NCBI GenBank assembly: GCA_018873245.2
Contig: JAEMBT020000008.1
Location: forward strand, 4,886,001 to 4,950,000
Reading direction: 5' to 3'
DNA length: 64,000 bases
From: Archegozetes longisetosus
Taxonomy: Eukaryota > Arthropoda > Arachnida > Sarcoptiformes > Trhypochthoniidae
Positions 24,846 to 37,215 of the stretch are shown in pieces. The notes beneath the pieces were generated by a model. That model saw only the letters and a list, made by a program, of their open reading frames with translations. It was not told the DNA's origin and did no database searches. Position numbers and translations under genes: made by a program. Position 1 is the first letter of the stretch. Every line of letters begins with the position of its first letter.

Positions 24846-27179
24846 AAGAGATTTACTTATGATAGAACTTGAAATAGATTATAAAATAAATAGATGTATG
24901 GTGTTGACCTTATTATAATCTAACATCATATTTCTGGTAAGCTAAACGTTTATACGAACGTCCATAATTGTGAAGGAAAATGTGAAATCATGTTTCCAAA
25001 CAATTTGACAAGATTTGTTATAGGAAAGCATAACTGAATTCCGTTAGGAATACGTGCCATAAAAAAGTTATAAAAAGACAATTTTCTTTTACTTTTTATT
25101 AGTGTCAATATTTCAGTTGACAAGCAATAACATGTGCAGAAACTATGTTAGATCTGAGTTCGTGTCATCTCATCAAAACTTCTATTCCCCAATAAATTTC
25201 TCTCTTTTATTATTAATTGTATTTCTCCAAATTCCATAACTTATGGTGAAAATCAATTTCAATTTTAAAGTTTATTAACTTTCAAATTTGAATATATGAA
25301 AAATTTTCGTTTTTGCCTGCTTTATTAAACTTTTTGTCATAAGATGTATACGAAATTTGGAGGAATAAATCATTTGAAAGGGTGAATTTCTCAATGATTG
25401 ACACTTATTTGGAAGAATTTTGGGGTCAATTTGACTGAATTAGAAGTTTAAAAAAGTTGATTATTTCTAGAAGAAAACTGAAATCAATTTAGAAAAATAT
25501 GAACATAAAGTAGAAAGCATATAATTAAAGAGATAACTAGTGAAGAAGTAGGTCATAAAAGGGTAGACATGATTTGGTTAATGAAGATGAGAGTTAGCAA
25601 TAAATTAAATATAAGCATAAGATCTGGCATGCAATAAATTGACATTCGCTAATATTGCTTAGTATAAATGGCTGTCATCACAGTTTGTATGCCATGTATG
25701 CTATATTCTCACTATTAACTTCTCTTATGCCTATGGCGTAGCTCTACTTTATGACTATAGTATAACTCAACCTTATGCTTATGCTCTAGCTTAACCTTCT
25801 TTCTCTCTCACACACACACACTCACGCACGCACTTCTCTCCAACACAAATGTTTATTTAATGGTTTTTTGTTTGTTCAACCTTTAATTATTCACTTGGTA
25901 TATTGTTTATAGGCCTTAACTGCCCCTTTCATTGATCTATAATTTGTCAAATTCCGCACAATTAAAAGTTACTTCTGCATTAATTATATATATATTTAAG
26001 AAATAATTAATATTTTCCATCTCTTACAAAGATTTTATCTAAAATTTGCCTAAAACTAAATATAAACATTGAAAAAATTGGAGCAAATGCTCATCGATTC
26101 TACAGCCATAAGACACACATTGAAACTGATTATATGACAGAAGTAACCGTTATTTAGATAACTTCTGTACTTGGGTTGAATGGAATTCGTTACGCCACTG
26201 TTGTAATTGCTAGAAAGAAGTGCCTTTAGCTCATTGATGATATTGCATTTTCTAACACTCTTATCTATTCACGTATTTCTTCTCATTTGTTCGAAGACCA
26301 ATCATATCTTCTACTCTATTACTCCAAGTAATCTCCAAAAGAATACATCGGATATGAAATTTCCAAGACTTAGTTTAGCTCTTTATAAGCCTGTAATTAA
26401 CGGCTTCAATTACACACCAGTTTTTTAGTGCAATCCAATACATGTTACATCTCTAAACTTTTCAAATCTTTCTCACTTTTCCAAAAACTTCTCAATTATA
26501 GAATTATAGAATTACAGAATTATAGAATTTTTAAGCTTTCAAACTTTTCTTTCTTTTGATTTGTTGAAATGAAATCAGAGAGAAATAAAGTAAGAAAATC
26601 AATTTAGAATATTATTGAAACTAAAATAGGATAAGAAGAGAAGAAGTTAGTTATTAAAACTTATTGGTCTCTTAATAAATATGTTATTTATTCAGGCAAT
26701 GCATGTGTCATTTTATATTTAAATGGCCACATATTATATTCTGCTATTAAAATGACACACTATTCTTGCCACCAATGGCACATCCCATACAAAGTGCCTC
26801 AAGTATCTCAAGCTCTGCGGCATTTCACTCATATTTATATAACTTATATAACCAAATGAGTCGTTATGCAAATTGCAGTTATTATCGATTTTGTAATATT
26901 CTGCTCACTTTATATGCAATATCCTCTTTTGCTTTCCTTTTCAACTAGAAATTGCATTCCTTTGTACCCTATTTTCATATATGTATTTTTAAAGTTCTGG
27001 TTTTCGGTAACTCCTCAATCATAAATTCTATACTATCTAGACATCGTAAATAAATAAAAACAAATTTTTACGTTCTTTTCCACTTCAACTCAGTCAACCA
27101 AATATGCTATCAGGATTTAACTTTTGACCATTTCCCTAAAATCTTCAATTTTGAATAACAATTTTTCAATTTATATATA

Positions 27180-27196
27180 TTTATTTATTTATTCGA
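27180..27196 (-). terminator. Candidate polyadenylation signals for the secreted-protein gene
   Basis: Overlapping AATAAATAAATAAATA on the minus strand lies about 175-190 bases after the TAA. It is a plausible 3' end, but AT richness makes it uncertain. Confidence 0.35.
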
Positions 27197-27369
27197 CTCA
27201 ATTTACAAAGTAGATTTACGTTATATTTATATAGAAAACAAATTACCAAAAAAACTATAGAAATCTCCATCAATCAATTAGCTAATGCATTGGAGACATA
27301 ATTGAGTGACAGCTAAAACAAGTCAAAATAAATAAATACCAATTAAGTTATGTGATGAATAATGAAATA

Positions 27370-27903
27370 TTATTTTTTTAATCCAATTGACTCCATAAAG
27401 AGTCGTCCGATTATAGAGCTTAATGACGGCTTTTCAGCAAATGGATTCGCTGCTATATCTCCACCAGCTATCATTTCGGGCAAAGGGTCATCAACTGCAA
27501 CAACATTATGACCAAATCTACCCTGAATTCTGTCAGAGTCAGGGTGAAATATGCGTTCGTGTTGAACGACTTGTTGTCGCCGTACGTCAAAAGGTATTCC
27601 AAAATGTTCGGATGCTTCAGATTCCCGATCTGGTTCCGAATCGTATTCTCGTTCTGGTTCTCCTTCCGGTTCTACAAACTCTACATGTGATCCGCGATTA
27701 TGGGAATTTCGACCCGTGAGGTCAAAACTTTGACGCTTAATTCCTGTTGACTTTCCCAAAAACACGGGTCTTAATAGAGCAGATCCTACGGGATCTGATG
27801 AGTCGGCATCTGGACCTCCTTTTCGGTTCCTTAGATTTATTGGCGAACCATTAATTTCAGTTATAATGACAAGAGTTGACATCAGAAGAATCATAAAATT
27901 CAT
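27370..27903 (-). CDS. Small secreted protein, 177 aa, possible peptide precursor
   Basis: An uninterrupted minus-strand frame runs from ATG to TAA. Residues 1-19 form a clear signal peptide (ILLMSTLVIITE core, likely cut near NGS). The mature part has no cysteine, an acidic glutamate-rich stretch with EPE/EPD repeats at about 77-97, and dibasic sites at 27-28 (RK), 56-57 (KR), 108-109 (RR) and a C-terminal KK. Both the KR and RR sites are followed by Gln, which could become pyroglutamate after cleavage. The last 18 residues could form an amphipathic helix. An acceptor-like TTTATTTACAG lies 22 bases before the ATG, suggesting a spliced 5' UTR. I do not recognise the family; a neuropeptide-like precursor or a secreted disordered protein both fit. 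Coding looks real from its codon use and its G+C content above the flanks. Confidence 0.75.
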   Translation of the reverse strand: MNFMILLMSTLVIITEINGSPINLRNRKGGPDADSSDPVGSALLRPVFLGKSTGIKRQSFDLTGRNSHNRGSHVEFVEPEGEPEREYDSEPDRESEASEHFGIPFDVRRQQVVQHERIFHPDSDRIQGRFGHNVVAVDDPLPEMIAGGDIAANPFAEKPSLSSIIGRLFMESIGLKK

Positions 27904-28700
27904 TGTGAACTTGTAATGATTACAGCTGTAAATAAATTGGAATAAATGTTAGCTTTTGTTTATCTAAATAATGTTCTTAGCTTTCAAATGATCAGAAGCA
28001 AAGTTTGAGCTTAAGGTCAAAAACCCAAACTTTGCTTGTGATAATTATGAAATAATTTATATTAACTCAGATTAAACTAAACTTTGTCAATAAGTTGAGA
28101 TAAACTATCCAATTAATAAGATTTGATCATTAACTTTTACCTAAAACTCTGAAGAAGTTGGGAAAAAGATGAGTTATATTATGGTGAATAGAGACTTAAT
28201 AGATACGAAGTTAGTTCTAGTATGTTTATAAAAGTGGGTTGTTTATAGTTTTAGTACAAGTCCGGTTTAGTCTAGAAGAAATGATTTCTTTAGTAAACAA
28301 GATATTGACCTTTTTTGGGAGAAATTGTCTGCACACCCTATATAGAGCTTGTTATCATTTCAGTAATGATGTCTTGCATTTAATAAAAATGGGGTCGACT
28401 AATGGTCAGTTTGGGAAAGTCCAATATTACATGCCGGAGTCCACATAACAGCTGCTATATGCTCATCCTAATACTACTCTTCTATTTTCTTCTTACACTT
28501 TATTCGCATTCTAACTAAATCACCGCTAATCATAATTAATACAATCACTTCTTTTCTATAAGTCTCATTTTTAAGTAGTTCACTAATGGTTTATAAATTT
28601 TAGATCCTTTAACATGTGTTTACTTTAAACCGTTGTAAGCCTTCGTATTTCATTTAAATCTTTAGTTTGAAAACTGTAAACAGAATTAAAGTAGTATTTA

Positions 28701-28722
28701 AAGAGAGAGAGAGAGAGAGAGA
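28701..28722. repeat. (GA)n microsatellite
   Basis: About 11 GA units followed by AAGAGC. Confidence 0.9.
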
Positions 28723-29925
28723 AAGAGCTTCTCAAAAAAAGATCTGTTAAATTGAAATCTAAATATAGTGTTTGAATAATTGAAATGAGACTAACAGAGA
28801 GATTGTGAAATTCTCTATTTGTACAATACAAATAATGTTTGACAGAAAGTCATACTAAGCATCTATATGGTAGAAACATGATAGAAAAGTGTGCGTAAAT
28901 ATCAACCTAATGTAGTAAAGATAAGCTAATAACAAGTGTTCATTCATCGATTAAGTAAACATTTAAGATTAAGCTAACTTAAGCTAACATTATTGACCAC
29001 AAACATAATTGAATTGACTTCTAATATCTTTTTGAGAACTATTTTCACAACTATTTTCACAACTATTTTCACATTTGATTTACCCTTACTCTGAAATATG
29101 ATCGATTTAACTGAAAATATATCTGCCATTTCTTATATACAGCCTTTTGTGGACATTGTTCCACTTGACAGAGCTATTGCAGTGATTGATAATTATCTTT
29201 TCAGTATTAGTGAAGTGAATTGTTGTAAGTAAAGAAATGATTGGTGTTTTCTTTTCAAATTGGAGCATATGTGAGGATTACTATCAATACTTATTCTTCT
29301 TTAAAGCATTACCACATTTAAGCAATAATAACCCATGAAGTTGTCTTGTATCTCATCAAAATATTTCTTATTTGTTTAAATTTAATATTTATTTAACGCC
29401 TACTTTCGTCTTCATGATTGCCTAATACTGAATATTTAGATATTTAATAAATATAACATATTCTTCGTTTTAAAATCTAGTAATCAATACCTTGACTTTT
29501 GGTGATAAAACTTGCTGTCATTAAGTTAATCAAATTATTTGGTGGTTAGAGACTCCGACGATTAAAAGAAATACTTAAAAGTGATGTCAGAGTTAGTCTA
29601 AATTTATTTGCTCATAAGCAAATCAAATGGCAAATAGTTTTAATCTGCTAGATTCTGTAATTTACATATTCTGGTATTTTTTGATGTAATGCTTGAATAA
29701 TACTTATAACAAACTAAAAGAGTCTGAAGTTGAAGAAACGATAATTGTATTTGCAAAAATGAGCAAAAGTAAATCATACATATTTTTCTGACAACTTCCT
29801 AAAGTCTAATCACAGACAGAATATCAACATTTAATTCATGAAAATTTCTTTAATTTCAGTTCTAATTATTATTTCTAGAGATCTAATGAAGTATTTTTCT
29901 GAATAGAAAATAGTAGTAATGAAGT

Positions 29926-29930
<5 letters not shown>

Positions 29931-29971
<41 letters not shown>
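29931..29971. repeat. (GA)n microsatellite
   Basis: About 20 GA units. Confidence 0.95.
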
Positions 29972-29973
<2 letters not shown>

Positions 29974-32671
29974 AACTACACAAAAAGATAATATTAGTAT
30001 TAGTTAGTAATAATGCTATGATTAAAGTTGCCAATCATTAAACTTCATTATCATTTAAAGTAATATTCCATTGAATAAGTCCAAAGGCAAACGATTGTCT
30101 TCAGTGAGCTTTACGTGACTGAACAACTAATGAATAGTGATTAATTATCAGGAGTTTGCCTTTTAATTAGTTTTCACTTTATTTTTGCCTTTTATGAAAA
30201 GTTTTGTTCACTTAAAAATATTTGCTTAACTAACTATTTACTAAATGAGGTCCAAATTTTGGATTGCATTTTCAGCTTTTGCTCAACTATTCTGTCAGTT
30301 CTCATATTGAACTTAATTTATGAGTTGATGAGTTGATGAGTTGATGTGTTATCCGTTTCCGTAAAGCTAGATGTTTTTCACCAAAGTTTAATAAAGTGAT
30401 CACTTCTTGTTCTAGCAGAAATGATAAGTTTATTTGTAGAATTGAAGTAATTACGAACAAGAGTAATAGTGAAGATTAATTAGAGAAGTCACGACAACAT
30501 CTTTAGTAATCATTTGTCTCATTAATTACTAACGAATAGTCTTTCTTAGTATTTAAGTAGTAAAACAAGCTTAAGATATTTTAATTTCTTATAACTAATT
30601 ATCACGTAAGTAGTACTCAATTTATATATATGTTCAAATTCTATTATATAGTTGCTTTTTGGCATCACTTTCAAATTCTCATTCAGTCTCACTTTTTAGG
30701 CTTCATTTCAAATTATCTCAACAAAGATATTATTGTACAAACGATCGAATATTTTCTTGTATTTCAAGTTCAATATTTGAGTTACAATAGGCAGTGATAA
30801 TTAGGTATTGGGAAATGTGGAGAATACTTTAGCTATGTATAAATTGAATAGCCCTGACAAGCCTAGTGTACTACGCGCGCCATTTGCCTTACCTATCCTA
30901 ACTTAAGCTAATGCATTAATATAGCCTAAAGTAATTTAATTTACTATCATAATAATCGTTTGGTTTAGTGGGTTAGGTTATTAACAGAAATAGTTCACAC
31001 AGTCTTGGCAAGGCTTTGAGGTTTTCACCTAGCTAAAGTGCTTCTCACATTCCTCTATACTCAACTATTTTATCCAATGCTAATCCATTTCTGAATTCAA
31101 CTCTGAGTTATACAACTTCCGAAGACTTATAGAAATGGTACTGACATCTACTATTCCAAAATCTCAATATATATAGTTAGTTATTACTAGAATATTCTGT
31201 GATATACTTCAACAAAACTTCAAATACTAATTAATTTAAAACTCAATCATAAATTATCGTGACTAGAAAAGCCACTTTAATTGAAGTGAAAGATGAATAA
31301 AATGTCAAAAAATTGAAATCTAACAGAAAGTAATAAAAATTCCTAATTATTTTTTGTGTATCAAACACAAAGTTTTTGATTAATTACTGTTCATTATATA
31401 ACATGGAATCAAAGCTTATCAAAGCATTGAAAGTTTAAACTAGAAGAGCACATTTAACACCTGCACCTGCGGGTGCGGATGTGAAGATTTTCGGAAGTAT
31501 CCGCCTCTAGTTTATACGTTCAATATAACAATATGTTTCCCCTATAACACCTGACTTTCTTTCTATAATTCCTTCAACTTAAAAAACTTTGATTCTTTTC
31601 TATGGATACCAACCCCCTAGCTTTTAGACAATATCTCCAGCCTTCAGAGTTATGTAAAAGTGGTAATCAGAATTTAATGCTTTGATCGCCCTTTGATTTT
31701 AAACTTATTGGAAATAATTCTAGAAAATTATCCCAATTTGAAATTTTTTTCCAGCTTTCACTTGATGAAGTGTTGGCGCCTTATTCTTTGGTTTTACGAA
31801 AAAGTTAAACTTTAGTTCTAGTATAAAGTAAAAGCTCTTGTTCTAGAATAAAGTCTAAATTGCATTTTTATTCACAAATATATAGAAAAAAAAGTATTCA
31901 TCGTTGTAAGCTATACCATCTATTCTTGGAACTGATTCATTTCTCAGTAGGTTCTAACCTAAAACACTGAACCTGTAAGTCTGAAATGGATAAGGATTCT
32001 GATGAAAAATAATTCACAAATACTCAGTGGCGAAACCCAAATGGAGAACATATAAGCCAGTAGTACAGAGCCTCTCATAATAGTAATACATTTGATTGCT
32101 AACTTTTCAGTACATCACAAACTATTAATTGATTAAAGTTATGGAAAATAAACCAGAAAAAATACTCGAAATCCTCATGGATTCGATTATCAAGACTAAC
32201 GTTTTGCAGAAGTTTGAATACCAGTCCAATAAGACTTAAATAATGAGTTTACTCAAAACCTTGTTCCTTTAGTAGTACTTCAGTTGACATTGTAATAAGT
32301 TTGATACCAAGTTGAGAAAACAATAGTTACCTAATCTAACCAAAGATCTATGGATAAGCACAGTAAGAATAAAATATAGAAGAAATGGGAAAATAATTAG
32401 AAAGGTATTTGGAGAAGTTGTGTACTAGAGATAGAGAAACGCCACTTTGAAGGGATAAAGAGAAGAAAAAAAGAAGACCAAAAGCTTATATTTAAAATTA
32501 TAGTCGATCGTAACTTTGCCGCTTAAATCTTTTCTTCTTTCTTAAATTTAACAATTTATTTCCGCTGTTAAAATGTTAGCCATTTTGTCTCAATCGTAGT
32601 TATACACGAAACAACTATATGTGTAAAGTCGATAAAACAAATCTTCTTTACAATCAACTGATTAATTACAG

Positions 32672-32739
32672 ACATTAATATAAATGGATTACATGTTGAG
32701 ATTTGGGCGCAAATAAAACTAACTACACCAAATATGACA
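32672..32739 (+). CDS. Possible orphan coding exon, 68 bases
   Basis: A classic acceptor (ACTGATTAATTACAG) and consensus donor (ACA|GTAAGT) flank a frame with two leading bases and 22 codons reading INGLHVEIWAQI then KLTTPNMT. The string resembles GxxVEIW segments of the ligand-binding lobe of divergent ionotropic receptors (IR family), but it is too short to prove that. I found no convincing neighbouring exon within about 2 kb, so this may be a decayed gene or chance. Confidence 0.3.
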
Positions 32740-33185
32740 GTAAGTATATCTTTCTACTTATTTTTATGCTCGTGAGAACTAGTGACCAATCTTCTATATT
32801 ATATTTGATTTCTTCTTTTAATACTTACAACACACGTCTAAGACACTTCCAAGACACTTCTAAGACACATTCTTGTCTTAACACTTACGACATACATTCT
32901 TCTAGTAAGTTTTTCTCTCTCAATTTCTGTTTTATTTTAGTTTTTATCAATATATTATTTTAACTCAACTATCGATTTGGAAAGTTTCATTTTGTTATAA
33001 ATTGGTTGGAAGTTTAAGAAAACGCACGAACCCGGAATATCTTTAGTTCAATAAGGGTTTCTATAGGTATTAGCGCCTTATATGAGTGAATGCTTGAATA
33101 CCATCTTAGAGTTGAATGATATAACGGCATAAATCTTCCTGTTATGAATAATTAATTACATCTTACTTAAGATGTATCCGATTTT

Positions 33186-33455
33186 ATGTATTGTAATACA
33201 TTAAGTGATAATCAATCAGAACTTGGCAAAAATCATATTTCGTCTTCTCCATCATGTCGACGATTTCGATCCCAACTTTCTAATGACTACATCGATAACA
33301 AAATTTTCATCATCACTGATATTGATTTCGAATCAATGATTTTTCAAAAAAGCATTAACCATTATTGTTTTTATAGGAAAGATTGCTTTTTTGTAAATCT
33401 AAATACTTTTAAACCAAAGATTAGGTTTAAATCTATAGCTCACAGAATCATGTGA
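33186..33455 (+). CDS. Unsupported small open frame, 89 codons
   Basis: ATG to TGA, rich in Ser, Phe and Ile, with an internal TTTTTATAG that could be an acceptor. It lies just upstream of a MITE and shows no recognised motif. It is listed only because it follows the orphan exon at 32672-32739 on the same strand. Confidence 0.12.
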   Translation: MYCNTLSDNQSELGKNHISSSPSCRRFRSQLSNDYIDNKIFIITDIDFESMIFQKSINHYCFYRKDCFFVNLNTFKPKIRFKSIAHRIM

Positions 33456-33586
33456 TACTATCAATGCTTGAGCCTTATAGGGCTTTATTAAAGTTGTATT
33501 CAATGTAAATATCGATCTATTTGTGTGTTCGTTGTTCTGACCGTAATTCTGAGTTAGGTTATTCTCTTGTAGAATACATCCTAAAC

Positions 33587-33799
33587 CTTAATAATCCACG
33601 ATAGCATCCAGAATTGATGCGTTGCAATGACGATTTCTGTCAGACCATAATATCTTCAGATATTAACAAACTTATAAAGTATTCAGTATAATAACCAAAG
33701 CAATTAGAAGTCAAATTAGGTAATAAATAGTGTTTAATATAGGGAAGTAGACATGGCAACAGCATCTTTAATGTTGCTATCGCAGATTATAAAGTTTCC
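33587..33799 (+). mobile_element. MITE family A, copy 2
   Basis: Left end CCTTAATAATCCACGATAGCA; right end (rc) GAAACTTTATAATCTGCGATAGCAAC. The internal CAGATATTAACAAACTTATA is shared with other copies. Confidence 0.8.
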
Positions 33800-34901
33800 A
33801 ACTGCATATGTTGACGTCTTCAAAATTGCTTCTAAATGAAAAATGATTTGACATTTGATTAAAAGTGAATAAAAGTTGTCTCATGTATTATGATTAGAGA
33901 GTAAAATGTTGGATAATTTATCTGAGCTGGAGTTAGTTGATGTGGACAAGTTGTGGGAGAATCCTATTATGTCGTGCTTCAATGAATAGTTGGCATACTA
34001 GTATTTCAATTATTTTCACATTTCAACTTTCTGCAAATATAAACACTTACCAAACATTGTCTTACCTTTAATTGTGTTTGTCTAAACTATTACCACTTAT
34101 TTTCTCTAACTTGCACAGTAAGTCACTTAAGTAACAAATTTTCGGACTTTCATTCATAAGAATAGATTTGTGTTGGAATAAAGCTCAAGATTTGTGCTCT
34201 CTAGTCATCGATACATTTACTGAAAAATTGTAAAATTTGAAAAATAAAAACGTTTTATTTAAAATCTATTTTACACAATTTACAAAATGTTTATTCGTTA
34301 TGATGATAATCTCATAGCTATTTAGTGATCGACAATAAGTTTTCTCGTATTGTTGCTAACAGATCATTTTGGAAACTAGTATGTGTTATGATTTATTCGA
34401 AATAAATCCGTACATTGAAGGATAGAGGTTTGAGTGGATTTAGAGAAAAGATGATCTTTTAGATATAAATCATTGGTTCAAGTTCACTTTGGCACATATA
34501 CATTAGATCAAACATTAGGCCTTCACAAAAATCAAACTATTTTGGCACTGATGCACTCACAAAAAGCAATCATAATAATTATATTATTTCTAACTTTTAT
34601 GTCTACAGAGAATTCAGTCTTAGTAAATAACAACTTAATTCATTAACCATTAAACGTTTTCCACACTATTTCAGTTTGTTTACATTTTTGTTAACTTGAT
34701 TTCTAGATGAAATAGTTGATTATTTTGAGTTTTCAAACTAAATTAAAACGAGAAATCAATTTTGCAAACAAAGTATATTTTCCAAACAACCTTCTCTGAA
34801 CAGTTGTCTAACTTTCTAAAGTCTATTTTGAACAATTTGAGCATTAGACCAATGAATTAGTATAAAAGAAGTATTTCTAAATGTTTGAAAACATATACGA
34901 C

Positions 34902-35086
34902 TACAGTGAAACTTGGCTACAGAGAAAGCATTCTAACACAGTGGAACTTCTAGTTAAATGGTTGTTAAAAGTGAATAACAATTAAACTATATTTTTGAAC
35001 AACACTTCCAAAAACCACTTAGCTAGATGTTCAAGTTAGAAGTTTTACTATATAAATAACTGATTCAAGTTAGTAGTTTCACTGTA
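34902..35086. mobile_element. TA-flanked CAGTGAAAC...GTTTCACTG element
   Basis: TA-CAGTGAAACTTGGCTAC at the left is inverted as GTAGTTTCACTG-TA at the right; inner segments (CTTCTAGTTAAATGG and CCACTTAGCTAG) also pair. It is about 185 bp, non-coding. TA duplications and CAGT ends fit pogo/Tigger-type Tc1/mariner MITEs. Confidence 0.75.
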
Positions 35087-35380
35087 TTTTGTCTCTATTA
35101 CAATATAAACAACCGATTTATTATAATTATATCGAAAACTTGACTAAAAGACAACTTAATCTACCGCATCAGACTATCAACTATGTGAAACACTTATAGA
35201 TAACCACATATTTTCAAACCATTTCTTTGCAATTGAAATCGTTATGACTTGGAATGTCATTTTCTACCTTATCATTTTGATGGCTTTACTCCTTTCCACG
35301 CCTTTCATTACTGAGAATCACGTTCACTTATATAATATTCACTTATAGTTCAGTTGAACGTGCATTGTGTTCACTTGAAA

Positions 35381-35415
35381 AGGTTAGGTTAGGTTAGGAT
35401 GGGTAAGGTTAGGCT
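35381..35415. repeat. TTAGG-like interstitial tract
   Basis: AGGTTAGGTTAGGTTAGGAT followed by two diverged units. It matches the common arthropod telomere motif. Confidence 0.75.
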
Positions 35416-36031
35416 TGGAAACATTCATGTTTAATATAACTCGAAGCCTTATGAAAACAAAATCTGAGTCCGAGTGTCATTTGCAATAATTAAAGGCTTA
35501 AACAAGCAGCAAAGTGATCTTGATGAATAAATGAGTTGAGTATAATTGTAATCAGTTAACAGAAAATAGTGAAGAAATGTTTTGGACAAGAGCTTTTGAA
35601 TTGACAACAAAATGCTAGTAATAACTGTTGAATAAATATCGTAATTACTACTGGAAAAAACGTTTGAAAATTCACATTTTCTCTATAATATATTAGCAAT
35701 AATATCCTATAAAACGATCATTTATTTCAGAATAATTCAAATCAAGTCAATGAAGACGATATAAATGCAGTTAGAGTTAATAAAAGTATTTTATGAGACA
35801 TATAGTGTGGTGAGATTAGTTAAAGAGAAGTATAAATAAAAACATGAATGGGTGAGAAATATAGCATAACAGTTAATAACATATAATTAGTTAAATAGAT
35901 TCATGTTATATTATAATAGATAATATTTGAGACTTCAATATAGTAACAAAAGTTGATTTATCATATAACAAACATTTTTCACTTACAAGAAAATAAGATA
36001 ATTAAAGCTCTGTTTAAAACATTTCAATATT

Positions 36032-36253
36032 CTAAGAGCTGTCGTAATCGATTTGCATTTGAGGCGATTTTCTAAAGTCAAGTCCAGACATCACTCCATT
36101 GTCATGAGGAACAGCTAAACTTGTTGTGATATAAGATGATCCAATGTTACACTTTGAGCAATATCTTCTTAAGCCTGAAGAAGGCTTCGGTCGAGTGTAC
36201 TTGCATTTCATCACGAATCGTAACTCTTCATTCATTTCAGCGCAAACTGATTG
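36032..36253 (-). CDS. GRIK-like: Kainate receptor exon 17: cytoplasmic tail and stop
   Basis: The acceptor ATTAATAG keeps phase 0 and gives [18 protein letters not shown], aligned with the SAMVEELRMSLKC tail of vertebrate subunits, then a Ser-rich end and YDSS before TAG (36032-36034). Only 73 residues lie in this exon. Confidence 0.95.
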   Translation of the reverse strand, partial: QSVCAEMNEELRFVMKCKYTRPKPSSGLRRYCSKCNIGSSYITTSLAVPHDNGVMSGLDFRKSPQMQIDYDSS

Positions 36254-37160
36254 CTATTAATTCAAATTAATTTATACTTTTTTAATACTTTCTTTTAGAT
36301 CTCTATATAAATTCACCTAAACTATTTCTAAAACTATTTTTTTGTCACAGTATACAGTAGTTTCGAGTTATAATGAACACCTTAATGCATTAGAAACTTG
36401 TTCATTATAACGAGGATTCACTGTATGCGACTTGAGTATAAAGTCGACTGTATTAAGAGTTTAGATACTGACAACTGAGGAGAGAGAGAGAGAGAGAGAG
36501 AGAGAAGGTAGGATGTATAAGGAGGAATCGATAGTATAATGAGACTTACTCTAGAATTTTCGGCATTTTTCTTAGACTTATAGAAGAATTCGAAAACTGA
36601 TGTGCATAGGGCCAATAGTAGACCTAATAACAGAACAACAAAAACGCCGCCTATATTATCCAGTCCTAAAGGACTTGCTTTTCCGTCTTTATTCTTCATT
36701 TCATCTCGAATACACGTAAGTCCTGGACTTTTCCACCATTTGTCATATATCATTTGTATTTCACCCTTTTCTTGAAGATCAAGTATTGCCAAAGAGATGC
36801 GATCTTTCCACTGAGAACCTGTCAACAATGCCATTCAATCAAAATAGACAGTAGTAATGGACAGTAATTTATGTGTATTGTTACCTAATATTGAAACAAA
36901 TGCACTACTACTGTATACGTTTATCATACACTAAATCACTACTATAGACTAACATTTATATATTTATCAATTAATCCTATCGAATCTAGCACCAACGCTA
37001 ATACTAAAAATACTACAGTCTCTTCGAGTTATAGTCAACTATATATATGTAAATTATAACCGTAGTTCATTATATGTGGTGTAATTTGCGTGGTCTGAGT
37101 ACCAAACAGTTTTCTCGAGAGTGTACATTATAGCGGGTAGTTCAATATATCCGACTTCGT

Positions 37161-37215
<55 letters not shown>

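Larger units (their letters stand above)
22625..27369. other. Intergenic region between the mGluR-side gene and the secreted-protein gene
   Basis: It contains a homopyrimidine tract (23588-23790), a (TC)n tract (24117-24161), MITE family A copy 5 (24456-24668), a TTAGG-like patch (24802-24845) and a CA-rich spot near 25805-25830. No supported coding exon. Confidence 0.55.
27904..36031. other. Intergenic region between the secreted-protein gene and the kainate receptor
   Basis: It holds (GA)n tracts, MITE family A copy 2, a TA-flanked element (34902-35086) and TTAGG-like DNA. A possible + strand exon lies at 32672-32739. Open frames at 28239-28448 and 33186-33455 are not supported by any motif. 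Confidence 0.5.
36254..36549. other. GRIK-like: Kainate receptor intron 16, filled by a MITE and (GA)n
   Basis: This 296-bp intron contains a TA-flanked palindromic element (36353-36424), a second GTCGACTGTA end at 36443-36452, and a (GA)n tract at 36478-36506. Confidence 0.8.

Noticed and set aside
28239-28448. 69-codon + strand frame with slightly higher G+C
   Set aside because: No signal peptide, domain or clear splice context; composition alone is not enough.
36418-36549. Extension of receptor exon 16 to an in-frame stop
   Set aside because: The extension runs through (GA)n and a MITE, whereas splicing at GTAAGT joins the conserved EELR tail in exon 17.
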